64,000 bases of DNA from JBJMLO01 sp045805265 (GTDB taxonomy: Bacteria > Actinomycetota > UBA4738 > JACQTL01). The position numbers and the translations under genes are program-made. The DNA is taken from the NCBI GenBank assembly GCA_045805265.1, contig JBJMLO010000022.1:43191-107190 (forward strand), read 5' to 3'. A model generated the notes under the pieces. That model worked only from the letters and a program-made list of their open reading frames with translations, had not been told where the DNA came from and did not search any database. Of the stretch, positions 46,880 through 55,407 are shown in pieces (the first letter of the stretch is position 1; the number at the start of each line of letters is the position of its first letter).

Positions 46880-48982
46880 TCAGATCAGCTCGGCGATGCG
46901 GGCGGCGGCCCGCGCCGCGGCGCCGGGATCGACCGGGCGGAACGTCACGTCGCGCCCGATCTCCTCGGCGATGCCGTTCGCGATGGCATCCGGAGTGCTC
47001 GCCTCGTAGTCCATGCACCGGCCGGCGCCGTACCGCTCCAGGCGGTGCCGGACGTGGAAGTTCTGCTCGAAGTGGTGCTTCAGGGGAAAGTACAGGAACG
47101 GCCGGCCGGTCGCGGTGAGCTCCATGGTCGTGGTGAGCCCGCCCTGGACCACCGCGAGGTCGCACGCCGCCAGGTGCCGGTACAGGTCGGGCACGTAGGC
47201 CCGGACTTCCAGGCCCTCGTGCCGGGGCAGCGACTCCGGGTCGATGCGGGGCCCCGCGACCACGACCATCCGGAGGTCCGGGACGAGGGCCTTGGCCTCG
47301 GGGAACGACCCGATCACACGGCGCAGGAGGTGGCCCCCGACGCCCGACCCCCCCACCGTCACGACGCAGACCTTCTCGTCGGGCCGGTACCCGAGCTCGT
47401 CGCGGATCCCCGGCCCTACCTCGCCGGGATCGAATCCCGTGATGTAGTCGCCGGTGAAGTCGTAGTGCTCCTCGGTCCAGTCCCGGATCGACGGCAGGTC
47501 CGGCCCGAAGCGGTCCGGCACGATGTCCGCCGGGGCCCCCACGAAGATCGCCCGGTCGCGGACACGGGGGAAGCGCTCGATGTGCCCGATCATCTCGGCG
47601 TTGTAGTCCGCCGTCAGGAAGGCCTCGCGGTCGCCGCCGTCGGGCATCGGGAGCCACCCCACGAAGTCGGTGAGCCAGACGTAGGCGGCGCGCTTCTGCT
47701 CCGGGTTCTCGTGGAGGTAGTAGTCGAGCTCCCAGGCCTCGTCGCCGATCCACAGGTCGTAGCCGCCCTCGCGGACGAGGTCGTGGAAGACCATGAAGTT
47801 CGCGAGCAGGATCTCGTCCATCCGCCGCCAGGCCTGGAAGCAGTGCAGGTCGTGCTCGGCCGACTCGCTCTCGATGTGCCCGGACTCGTTGGCGAGCAGG
47901 CCGCTCGCCGGATGCACCCGTTCTCCGCGATCCGCCAGCACCCGCGTCACGGGGTGCTGGGCCAGCCAGTCGATCTCGAGCTCCGGGTGGATCGCCCGGA
48001 GCTCGTCCGCGATGGCCGCGTCCCGGCGGGCGTGCCCGAGCCCGATCGGCGAGGAGATGAACAGCGCCCGCTTGCGCCGGGCCCGGCCCCGCACCCACCG
48101 CCGTGGTTCCGTGGGCGGGTGGACCCGGTCGATGAACTCCCGCAGGAGCAGGTTCACCTTCACCGGGTCGCGACCCTGGGGGCAGTGGCCGGAGCCCTCC
48201 AGCATCGCCAGCTCGGCGCCGGGGATGGCCGCGGCCAGCTCGATCCCTCGCTGCGGCCCCGTGATGGCGTCCTCGCTGCCCTGGATCACCAGGACCGGGC
48301 ACCGCACGCGAGCGCCCGCGGCGACCGCCTCCTCCTCCGTCAGGCCCTCCGCCAGGACCGTGTCGATCAGGGTCTCCGGGGAGGTGTCCAGCCCCCACCC
48401 CACGGTGTCCTCCCGCTGCTTCGTCGAGTGGGGCTCGGTGAAGACGTTCTCGAAGAAGAACTCCAGGAAGCCGGGATAGTCGCGCATCCAGTAGTGCCGG
48501 TTGTACTTGGCCCAGCTCTCGCCGTGGGGGAGGACCTCGTTGAAGAACTCGATGATCTGCCGTTCCGGGAGGATCCCCCCCATCGGAGTGGCCGGGCCGA
48601 TGAAGACGGCCCCCTGCACCCGGTCGGGATGGTCCGCCGCCAGCATCAGCGCACGGTGGGCGCCGCGGGACAGCGCCACCAGGACGGCCCGCGGGGTCGA
48701 CGTGGCGTCCATGACGGCCAGCGCGTCCGCGACGAACTCCGACTCGTCGTACGCGTCGGGGCCGACCGGCCGGTCCGAGCGCCCGTTCCCGCGGCCGTCG
48801 AAGGTGACCACCCGGTAGTGCCGGGCCAGGTACGGGACCTGCATCTTCCAGAACCGGGTGTGGATGATCGACCAGGTCGGCAGCAGCAGGACGGTGGGCT
48901 CCCCCTCGCCGAACACCTCGTAGAAGACCTTCACGCCGTCGCGCTCGACGTAGCCGTCGGCGTCGGGGTACCTGGCCCTCAC
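46880..48982 (-). CDS. Alpha/beta hydrolase fused to a UDP-glycosyltransferase-like domain
   Basis: This 700-aa two-domain protein has an alpha/beta hydrolase at residues 10-285: VLLLPTWSIIHTRFWKMQVP, the nucleophile Ser in LVALSRGAHRAL, the acid in VIQGSEDAITG, and the His in LEGSGHCPQG. From about 300 follows a GT-B glycosyltransferase: ALFISSPIGLGHARRDAAIA, VVTVGGSGVGGHLLRRVIGS, and the sugar-nucleotide site DLAVVQGGLTTTMELTATGR. No stop separates them. The GTG at 48982 overlaps the TetR stop (GTGA). Substrates are unknown; a possible role is modifying and hydrolysing a small hydrophobic compound controlled by the TetR regulator. Confidence 0.85.
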   Translation of the reverse strand: MRARYPDADGYVERDGVKVFYEVFGEGEPTVLLLPTWSIIHTRFWKMQVPYLARHYRVVTFDGRGNGRSDRPVGPDAYDESEFVADALAVMDATSTPRAVLVALSRGAHRALMLAADHPDRVQGAVFIGPATPMGGILPERQIIEFFNEVLPHGESWAKYNRHYWMRDYPGFLEFFFENVFTEPHSTKQREDTVGWGLDTSPETLIDTVLAEGLTEEEAVAAGARVRCPVLVIQGSEDAITGPQRGIELAAAIPGAELAMLEGSGHCPQGRDPVKVNLLLREFIDRVHPPTEPRRWVRGRARRKRALFISSPIGLGHARRDAAIADELRAIHPELEIDWLAQHPVTRVLADRGERVHPASGLLANESGHIESESAEHDLHCFQAWRRMDEILLANFMVFHDLVREGGYDLWIGDEAWELDYYLHENPEQKRAAYVWLTDFVGWLPMPDGGDREAFLTADYNAEMIGHIERFPRVRDRAIFVGAPADIVPDRFGPDLPSIRDWTEEHYDFTGDYITGFDPGEVGPGIRDELGYRPDEKVCVVTVGGSGVGGHLLRRVIGSFPEAKALVPDLRMVVVAGPRIDPESLPRHEGLEVRAYVPDLYRHLAACDLAVVQGGLTTTMELTATGRPFLYFPLKHHFEQNFHVRHRLERYGAGRCMDYEASTPDAIANGIAEEIGRDVTFRPVDPGAAARAAARIAELI

Positions 48983-49593
48983 CGCTTCCTCCCCTTCTCC
49001 AGCGACGCAAGCCAGGAGTCGATGGCCTCGAGCAGCTCGCCGTGGCCGTCGAAGATGCCGCAGTGCCGTTCCAGGATGATCCCCTGGTTGAAGGTCGCGA
49101 CCAGCGAGACGATCGCGTCCAGGCCGAACTCCCCGGCGTCGACGCCGTACTCCCGCATGGCGCCGGAGAAGGCCTCGGTCAGCACCCGCCGCCACTCGGC
49201 GTTGACGCGGGCCACCCGGCCTCGGAGCTCCGGGCGGTTCCACGCCATGGCCTGCAGCTCGAGCCACACCTTCTGGTAGCCGGACGCCAGGTCCTCGTCC
49301 AGGTAGCGCATCGCGGTCCGCCACTTCTCGATGAACGGCATGTCCGCCTGGTACATGGCCCGCTGGCGCTCGATCAGCCGCTCGGTGAACCGCTCCAGCG
49401 TGTCGGCGAACAGGTTCTCCATCGAGCCGAAGTAGTAGTGGACGAGGCCGTGGTTCACCCCGGCCTCCCGGGCCAGGTTCCGGGTGGTGATGCCGGCGTA
49501 CCCCAGCTCGACCAGCAGCCGTTCCGCCGCGTCCATGAGCGCCTGCCTCGGATCGACGCGAGCCTCGACGTCCGCGACCACCTCGTCGCTCAT
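48979..49593 (-). CDS. TetR-family transcriptional regulator
   Basis: The 204-aa protein has an N-terminal HTH (about 18-65: RQALMDAAERLLVELGYAGI, TTRNLAREAGVNHGLVHYYF, GSMENLFADTLERF) and a helical ligand-binding domain. TetR repressors release DNA on binding a small molecule. It overlaps DUF2182 upstream (ATGA at 49590-49593) and the hydrolase/glycosyltransferase downstream, so it is inside the operon it probably controls. Candidate operators are the ATGACTAA repeats over the promoter at 51166-51195. Confidence 0.93.
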   Translation of the reverse strand: MSDEVVADVEARVDPRQALMDAAERLLVELGYAGITTRNLAREAGVNHGLVHYYFGSMENLFADTLERFTERLIERQRAMYQADMPFIEKWRTAMRYLDEDLASGYQKVWLELQAMAWNRPELRGRVARVNAEWRRVLTEAFSGAMREYGVDAGEFGLDAIVSLVATFNQGIILERHCGIFDGHGELLEAIDSWLASLEKGRKR

Positions 49594-50366
49594 CCGAGGC
49601 TCGTGCCCGTCACGGCGATCGCGAGCGCCGACAGCAAGAGCGTGGCGCCCAACGGCCTCGTGAGGCGTCGGCCCCACGACGCGTTCTTCTCGATCGCCAT
49701 GACCACCCCCAGCGCGAGCATCCACCCCAGGCTCCCGACCCCGATCGCGAACATCAGGAGCATGAGCGACCAGCAGCACCCCAGGCAGAACAGGCCGTGG
49801 TGTGCCCCCAGCTTGAGCGCCTGCCACCGCTCGTTGCCGCCCCGCCAGTGCCCGGCGATGAAGCTGAACGGCGAGCGGCACTGCTCCAGGCAACGGTACT
49901 TCAGCCGGCTGAACTGGTACAGGCCCGCTCCCGCGAAGATCGCGGCGCCGATGAGCCACGGCCTCGCGAGGAGCCAGGGAAGCCGATGGACCCCCCGGTG
50001 CACGAACCAGTCCCCCTGATGGATCGCGACGCCGAACACGGTCCACACGGCGACGTATCCCGCGATCAGCAGGGCCACGAGCGAGCGGTGGTTCGGCCGC
50101 GTCCGGGTCATCGAGTGGAACAGGGCCACGAGCGGGAGGCTGGTCGGGAGCATCATCGCGACCGTCATCACGACCCACCCCAGCACGAAGACCAGCGCGA
50201 CCGGGCCGAACAGGTCGACGTGCTCGAGCGAGCGGTGGCTGAGGAGCGCCCCGTACGGCGACCTCCCCCAGACCCACAGCACCGCCCAAGCCAGCGCCGA
50301 GAGGCCGGCCACCAGCGCCACGAACGGCAGGCGGTCGTCCAGGATCTTCGAGTGTTCGTGTTCCAT
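49590..50366 (-). CDS. DUF2182 integral membrane protein
   Basis: The 258-aa protein has about six or seven membrane helices. Conserved features of DUF2182 include WVVMTVAMMLPTSLPLV, YQFSRLKYRCLEQCRSPFSF and LKLGAHHGLFCLGCCWSLML, with Cys/His pairs suggesting metal binding in the membrane. The start ATG has GGGAGGCGG upstream. The gene lies 71 bp after DUF1326. The two families are often adjacent, but their function is not known. Confidence 0.85.
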   Translation of the reverse strand: MEHEHSKILDDRLPFVALVAGLSALAWAVLWVWGRSPYGALLSHRSLEHVDLFGPVALVFVLGWVVMTVAMMLPTSLPLVALFHSMTRTRPNHRSLVALLIAGYVAVWTVFGVAIHQGDWFVHRGVHRLPWLLARPWLIGAAIFAGAGLYQFSRLKYRCLEQCRSPFSFIAGHWRGGNERWQALKLGAHHGLFCLGCCWSLMLLMFAIGVGSLGWMLALGVVMAIEKNASWGRRLTRPLGATLLLSALAIAVTGTSLG

Positions 50367-50437
50367 GTCCGCCTCCCGATGCCGCCTGAGCGGTCCTCCC
50401 GCGAGCGGGTTCGCCCGCGGGAGGACGACACTCCTCG

Positions 50438-51043
50438 TCACGCCGCCTCGAACCGGAACGAGCCCTGCACCGAGTTGTGGTCGCGCAGGTCGATGCTGAA
50501 CCCGTGCTCGGGAACGGCCACGCGGTAGTACGCGGCCTTCCCGGGATACGCGGGCGACCCCGGGATCGAGGTGAACGCCGTGTCGTACATCGTCGTGGAC
50601 TCGCCCGTCGCCCCCGTGAACGGCGACATCTCGGTCTCGATCGCGTCGCCGACCCGGAGGATCCCCTTGCCCTCCACCACGTCGAAGGTCACCGGTGCCC
50701 GCTCCACGGCCTTGACCTCGCCCACCAGTCCTGCGAGGTCCGCCACCGGGCCGCCGAGCTTCCCGCTCCACATCCGGAGCAGCGCGTCCTCCTGCTCCGC
50801 CGAGGCCTCGTCGTCGACATACAGGACCACGCTCCAGTTGCCCGCCAGGATGTTGCCCGGGATGTGGGTGAGGATCGTGAACGTCCGTCCCGACACGTCC
50901 ACCCCGTCGATCGTGCCCCGGTCGACGTGCCAGCACAGCACGCCGTCACACGTGCCCCCGTCCGGATCCTGCCCGACCCAGCACGGGCACAAGACGTTGC
51001 ACGTGCACGCCTCCAGCAGCCTTCCCTCGATCTCGTATCCCAT
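50438..51043 (-). CDS. DUF1326 Cys-rich protein
   Basis: The 201-aa protein starts MGYEIEGRLLEACTCNVLCP, with the diagnostic CTCNVLCPCW cluster (Cys 13, 15, 19, 21) and two more Cys at 32 and 37, probably a metal site. The remainder is beta-rich (TFTILTHIPGNILAGNWSVV). GAGGGAG precedes the ATG. It is the first gene of the TetR-regulated operon and pairs with DUF2182. Roles in metal or thiol chemistry have been guessed for the family; none is shown here. Confidence 0.87.
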   Translation of the reverse strand: MGYEIEGRLLEACTCNVLCPCWVGQDPDGGTCDGVLCWHVDRGTIDGVDVSGRTFTILTHIPGNILAGNWSVVLYVDDEASAEQEDALLRMWSGKLGGPVADLAGLVGEVKAVERAPVTFDVVEGKGILRVGDAIETEMSPFTGATGESTTMYDTAFTSIPGSPAYPGKAAYYRVAVPEHGFSIDLRDHNSVQGSFRFEAA

Positions 51044-51131
51044 GGTCGCTCCCTCTCGTCACGTGCGGGCGTCCCGACTCCGTGCCTCGTGCCCTCGCCG
51101 CTCGCTGCCCCCCGCGACCTCCCGTCTCCCC

Positions 51132-51195
51132 TTAGCCGACTGGCCTAGGCGCATGACTAAGGCATATGACTAACACAGGCAGCAGGGGCTGTCAA
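51132..51195 (-). promoter_or_regulatory. Promoter and repeat array of the DUF1326 operon
   Basis: The minus-strand -35 TTGACA (51190-51195) is 17 bp from TAGTCA (51167-51172), a plausible -10. The -10 lies within one of two identical ATGACTAA boxes (51153-51160 and 51166-51173, 13 bp apart). A third, diverged inverted half-site TTAGCC (51132) pairs with CTAA (51157-51160). This is a candidate TetR operator. Confidence 0.55.
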
Positions 51196-51224
51196 GAGAA
51201 AAATTCGGGAGCGGTTGGCGTCCC

Positions 51225-53471
51225 CTACTGGGGGACGACGCGGTAGGCGTCGAAGACGTTCTCGATGCCCTTCACCGCGGACAGGATCCGCGAGAGGTGG
51301 GTGATGTCGGCCAGCTCGAACGTGAAGCGCTGGGTCGAGATGCGGTCCTTCCCCACTTGCGAGGTCGCCGACAGGATGTTCACCTGGTGCTCGGCCAGGA
51401 CCGTCGCGATGTCACCGAGCAGCTTCTGGCGGTCGAGCGCCTCGACCTGGACGGCCACGACGAACGAGGTGGCCCTGCCCTCCCGCCAGGCCACCTCGAC
51501 CAACCGCTCCGGCTCGCGGGCCAGCGCTCGCGCGTTCGGGCAGTCGGCCCGGTGGACGCTGACCCCCTGCCCCCGGGAGACGAACCCGATGATCTCGTCG
51601 CCGGGCACCGGCATGCAGCACCGGGCCAGCCGGACCCACACGTCGGTCGAGCCGCTCACGACGACTCCACCGTCGGTCTCGCGCTTGATGCGGACCGGCC
51701 GGGCCAGGGGGACGTCGTCGACGTCCTGCTCGGTGGTCTCGTCGGAGAGGATCCGCGACAGCCGGGCCACCACCGACTGGGGCGAGACCTGCCCCTCCCC
51801 GATCGCGACGTACATCGTCTCGAGCGACCCGTACTTCAGGTCGCCCGCGACCTGGGTCAGGAGGTCCTCGGTGGCGAGGCGCTTGAACGGGACGCCCTGC
51901 TTGCGCATCGCCCGCTGCATGAGGTCCTTCCCCTGCTCCAGCGCGTCCTCGCGACGCTCCCGGGAGAACCACTGGCGAACCTTGGTGCGGGCCCGGGGCG
52001 TCTGGACGATCTGCAGCCAGTCCCGCGACGGCCCGGCGTCCTGGGCCTTCGAGGTCAGCACGTCGATCGCGTCGCCGGTCTGCAGGCGGTAGTCCAGCGG
52101 CACCAGCTTCCCGCCGACCTTGGCCCCGATGCACCGGTGTCCGACGTCCGTGTGGATGGCGTACGCGAAGTCGATCGGCGTGGCGCCCGCCGGGAGCTCC
52201 ACCACGTCGCCCTTCGGCGTGAAGACGAAGACCTGGCCCTCGTACAGGTCGATCTTCAGGCCCTCCATCAGCTCGCGGGGGTCGGAGGTCTCTCGCTGCC
52301 ACTCGAGGACCCTGCCCAGCCACGCCAGCTCGGCCTGCTCGCCGCTGCTCTTCTTCGAGCCTTCCTTGTACCGCCAGTGCGCGGCGATGCCGTACTCGGC
52401 GACGCGGTGCATCTGGTGGGTCCGGATCTGGATCTCGAGCGGTTTCCCTCCCGGACCGACCACGGTCGTGTGCAGGGACTGGTACATGTTGAACTTGGGC
52501 ATCGCGATGTAGTCCTTGAACCGGGCCGGCACCGGCTTCCACAGGGAGTGGATCGCGCCGAGGGCCGCGTAGCAGTCGCGGACCGAGTCCACGAGCACCC
52601 GGATGCCCACCAGGTCGTAGATCTCGTTGAACTCCTTGCCGCGCAGGACCATCTTCTCGTAGACGCTGTACAGGTGCTTCGGCCGGCCGTCGATGTCGGC
52701 CTTCAGCTTCATCTCCCGCAGGCGCGCCCGGACCTCGGCGGTGACGCCGTCCAGGTACTCCTGCCGCTCGCCGCTGCGCTTCTCGACCAGGGAGGCGATC
52801 TCGGTGAACCGCTTCGGGTGGAGCGTGGCGAAGGAGAGGTCTTCCAGCTCCCACATGATCCGGTGGACCCCGAGGCGGTGGGCCAGCGGCGCGTAGATCT
52901 CGAGCGTCTCGGTGGCCTTGTTCCGCTGCTTGCCTTCGGGCAGCGAGCCGAGCGTCCGCATGTTGTGGAGCCGGTCGGCCAGCTTGATCAGCAGGACCCG
53001 GATGTCCTTGGCCATGGCCACGAACATTTTCCGGACGTTCTCGGCCTGCTCGGCCTCCTTCGACCGGAACGTGATGCGGTCGAGCTTGGTCAGCCCGTCG
53101 ACGATCTCGGCGGTCTGGGGGCCGAACTCCTTCTCGATCTCCTCCAGGGACAGGTCCGTGTCCTCGACCACGTCGTGCAGGAGCGCGGCCATCAGCGTCG
53201 TGGTGTCCATGCCCAGGTCGGCGAGGATCGTGGCGACGCCCAGGGGGTGCTCGATGAAGTCCTCGCCGGAGATGCGCTTCTGCCCCGAGTGGGAGGCCGC
53301 GGCGAACGCGAACGCGCGCTGGATCTCCTTGAGGTCGGCCCGGGGGCTCTCGCTCTTGACCCGGCGGATCAGGGCGTCGAGGCCCTCGGCCGGCGCCGAC
53401 GAGTCGCCCGGGAGCAGGCGCGAGAGCAGCCCGCCGCGGCGCTCGCCCTTGACCTGATCCTGGCTCTGCAC
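51225..53471 (-). CDS. rel: Bifunctional (p)ppGpp synthetase/hydrolase Rel
   Basis: The 748-aa stringent-response enzyme has an intact hydrolase HD domain (EDFIEHPLGVATILADLGMD, LMAALLHDVVEDTDL), a synthetase domain (NEIYDLVGIRVLVDS) with the bifunctional-type RFKD motif in PVPARFKDYIAMP, TGS (VFTPKGDVVELPAGATPIDF), a helical and conserved Cys domain (RLARCCMPVPGDEIIGF) and a C-terminal ACT domain. It starts at GTG 53471 with GGAGGAGG upstream. No dedicated SpoT/RelA pair is needed. Confidence 0.96.
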   Translation of the reverse strand: MQSQDQVKGERRGGLLSRLLPGDSSAPAEGLDALIRRVKSESPRADLKEIQRAFAFAAASHSGQKRISGEDFIEHPLGVATILADLGMDTTTLMAALLHDVVEDTDLSLEEIEKEFGPQTAEIVDGLTKLDRITFRSKEAEQAENVRKMFVAMAKDIRVLLIKLADRLHNMRTLGSLPEGKQRNKATETLEIYAPLAHRLGVHRIMWELEDLSFATLHPKRFTEIASLVEKRSGERQEYLDGVTAEVRARLREMKLKADIDGRPKHLYSVYEKMVLRGKEFNEIYDLVGIRVLVDSVRDCYAALGAIHSLWKPVPARFKDYIAMPKFNMYQSLHTTVVGPGGKPLEIQIRTHQMHRVAEYGIAAHWRYKEGSKKSSGEQAELAWLGRVLEWQRETSDPRELMEGLKIDLYEGQVFVFTPKGDVVELPAGATPIDFAYAIHTDVGHRCIGAKVGGKLVPLDYRLQTGDAIDVLTSKAQDAGPSRDWLQIVQTPRARTKVRQWFSRERREDALEQGKDLMQRAMRKQGVPFKRLATEDLLTQVAGDLKYGSLETMYVAIGEGQVSPQSVVARLSRILSDETTEQDVDDVPLARPVRIKRETDGGVVVSGSTDVWVRLARCCMPVPGDEIIGFVSRGQGVSVHRADCPNARALAREPERLVEVAWREGRATSFVVAVQVEALDRQKLLGDIATVLAEHQVNILSATSQVGKDRISTQRFTFELADITHLSRILSAVKGIENVFDAYRVVPQ

Positions 53472-53517
53472 GCTGCGGACCTCCTCCCAAGGAAGTGTAC
53501 CGGCCGCGTGCGGCGGG

Positions 53518-54000
53518 CTATGAGGGGCTGTCGGGCGGCTGCGCCTTCAGGGAGCGGGTGCTGGTCCAGTCCCGGCCCTCGCGTCGGGCCATCAGCCGGC
53601 CGAGCTCGTCGGCCTCGTCATCGGACAGGCCGCCCTTCCTCCGCTTGTCGACCAGCTCGTCGAAACGGACGCCGCCCGCGCCCGGATCCGCCTTCGTCGT
53701 CCCCATCTCGGGGGAGATCTCGCCGAGCCCGGTTTCCTTCTCCTCGACCAGCTCCTCGACGAGGGTCTTGTCTTCCCCCTCCTGGTCGACGGTTCCCGGG
53801 CCGCCCGGCGACTCGAGGACCTGGCCCCCGGCGCTGCCCGCCCCGCCGGAGCGCTCACCGAGCGGCTCGGGATCGGGCGTGCGATCCTCGTCCACCGCTC
53901 CGCGCTGCTCGGCCGGGACGTCGGCGCCCCTCCCGGCCGGGGTCTGCGGGGACTCCTGCCCGGCCCCGGGACGGCCGCGGGTCTCGTCGTCCGCGATCAT
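53518..54000 (-). CDS. Acidic low-complexity protein with a short C-terminal helical hairpin
   Basis: The 160-aa protein is hydrophilic and rich in Glu, Gly, Asp and Pro, without membrane segments. The last about 40 residues (VRFDELVDKRRKGGLSDDEA, DELGRLMARREGRDW) resemble a SHOCT-like helical hairpin, by eye only. The ATG at 54000 is the likely start; the longer frame to 54201 overlaps the GNAT gene out of frame. It lies between the acetyltransferase gene and rel on the same strand. Function unknown. Confidence 0.55.
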   Translation of the reverse strand: MIADDETRGRPGAGQESPQTPAGRGADVPAEQRGAVDEDRTPDPEPLGERSGGAGSAGGQVLESPGGPGTVDQEGEDKTLVEELVEEKETGLGEISPEMGTTKADPGAGGVRFDELVDKRRKGGLSDDEADELGRLMARREGRDWTSTRSLKAQPPDSPS

Positions 54001-54010
54001 CGGGTGGACA

Positions 54011-54883
54011 CTACCCGTCCGCGGGGTGGCCTGCACCTGGATCGCTGCGGTCCAACAGGATCCGGATGTCGCACACCTCCCGGAAGCCGAGCCTGGCCAG
54101 GATCGGGCGCGACATGGCCCCGGCCTGGGTGACCAGGGAGCCGGCGCCCCGCCGCTCCGCCTCGTCCCACCGGGCCCGGACCAGCGCCCGGTACGCACCA
54201 CGCCCCCGCGCCCGCTCCAGGGTCGCGCCGCCGTTCAACAGGACGCCGTTCGGGGTGAACGTCGCCCGGGCCTGGGCCACCGGCTCGCCGTCGATCAGGG
54301 CCAGGAACTGCACGACGGCCTCGCTCGATCGCAGGGCCTCCCAGTCCTCGTCCGCGCGCGCCGTGGCCTCCTCGAGGTCACCTCCGGACATCCCGAAGGA
54401 CTCCATGGCAACCCGGATGCACGCGAGGAACTCCTCACGCGTCTCGACCCGGCGCACCTCGACGTCCGGGGGGCCCGGGCCCGGCGGGGCGTCCAGGACC
54501 ATCCCGACGGCGTACGGCTCCCGGTCCGGGACCATGCCCATCGCGAGGAGGCGGTCCGTGAGGTCGGGCGGCGTCGCCGAGGACCCAATCTCCCAGGTCC
54601 GCTCGAAGCGACCCCGGCCATTCAGCAGGGCCCGGACCTCGGCCACGGTGCCCACCACGGTCCCGGGGTCCAGTCGGAGGCGCTGCACCACGGTGAAGCC
54701 GGCGAACGACCCCGGACCGAGGAAGACGACGTAGCGGGGATCCTCGACGCGCTCGGTCCCCGGCCCCAGCGGATGATGGAGGTTCGAGTTCTCGGCGAGC
54801 GAGACCACCTCGGCCGGGAGGTCGGGGGGCGGGGCGATGCGACCGGCCGGCCAGGGGTCGGTCGGTGCACCCCCCGTCGCCAT
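54011..54883 (-). CDS. GNAT-family N-acetyltransferase
   Basis: The 290-aa protein has a C-terminal GNAT domain: VEVRRVETREEFLACIRVAM, then VQFLALIDGEPVAQARATFT, the CoA-binding helix region ERARGRGAYRALVRARWDEA, and AMSRPILARLGFREVCDIRI. The N-terminal 130 residues form a second, degenerate half, as in double-GNAT proteins. The substrate is unknown. The start ATG shares a base with the apt stop (TGATG). Confidence 0.78.
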   Translation of the reverse strand: MATGGAPTDPWPAGRIAPPPDLPAEVVSLAENSNLHHPLGPGTERVEDPRYVVFLGPGSFAGFTVVQRLRLDPGTVVGTVAEVRALLNGRGRFERTWEIGSSATPPDLTDRLLAMGMVPDREPYAVGMVLDAPPGPGPPDVEVRRVETREEFLACIRVAMESFGMSGGDLEEATARADEDWEALRSSEAVVQFLALIDGEPVAQARATFTPNGVLLNGGATLERARGRGAYRALVRARWDEAERRGAGSLVTQAGAMSRPILARLGFREVCDIRILLDRSDPGAGHPADG

Positions 54884-55404
54884 CAGTACGTGATCAGGGA
54901 GAGGGACTCGTAGCCCTGGACCTTCTCGCGGCCCTTGAGGAATCCGAGCTCGATCAGGAAGGCGATGCCGATCACCTTCGCGCCCGCTCCCTCGACGAGC
55001 CGCGCGGTGGCCTGCGCGGTGCCGCCGGTGGCGAGCACGTCGTCCACGATCAGCACCCGCTCGCCGGGCAGGAAGGCGTCCGTGTGGATCTCGAGCGTCT
55101 CGGATCCGTACTCGAGCTCGTACTCGGCGGACCGCGTCTCCCAGGGGAGCTTCCCGGCCTTGCGGACCGGCACGAATCCCGCGCCGAAGTGGTACGCGAC
55201 CGGAGAGGCGAGGATGAATCCCCGCGCCTCGATGCCCACGACCTTGTCCACCGACCCCCGCCCGAAGTGCACGACGATGAGGTCGATCACGGTGGAGAAC
55301 GCGATGGGATCGGCGAGCAGGGGCGTGATGTCCTTGAATACGATCCCGGGGTGCGGGAAGTCGGGCACGTCCCGGATCCGGGCCTTGAGGCGTTCCAGGT
55401 CCAT
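54883..55404 (-). CDS. apt: Adenine phosphoribosyltransferase
   Basis: The 173-aa enzyme salvages adenine to AMP with PRPP. It shows IRDVPDFPHPGIVFKDITPL, GIEARGFILASPVAYHFGAG, VPVRKAGKLPWET and the PRPP-binding motif VLIVDDVLATGGTAQATARL. It starts 3 bp after the secF stop. The secD-secF-apt-rel order is a standard actinobacterial arrangement, here with an acetyltransferase and an acidic protein gene inserted before rel. Confidence 0.96.
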   Translation of the reverse strand: MDLERLKARIRDVPDFPHPGIVFKDITPLLADPIAFSTVIDLIVVHFGRGSVDKVVGIEARGFILASPVAYHFGAGFVPVRKAGKLPWETRSAEYELEYGSETLEIHTDAFLPGERVLIVDDVLATGGTAQATARLVEGAGAKVIGIAFLIELGFLKGREKVQGYESLSLITY

Positions 55405-55407
55405 TGG

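Noticed and set aside
51297..54734. 1145-codon plus-strand frame opposite rel
   Set aside because: Antisense shadow; rel is certain on the minus strand and the frame lacks any recognisable domain.
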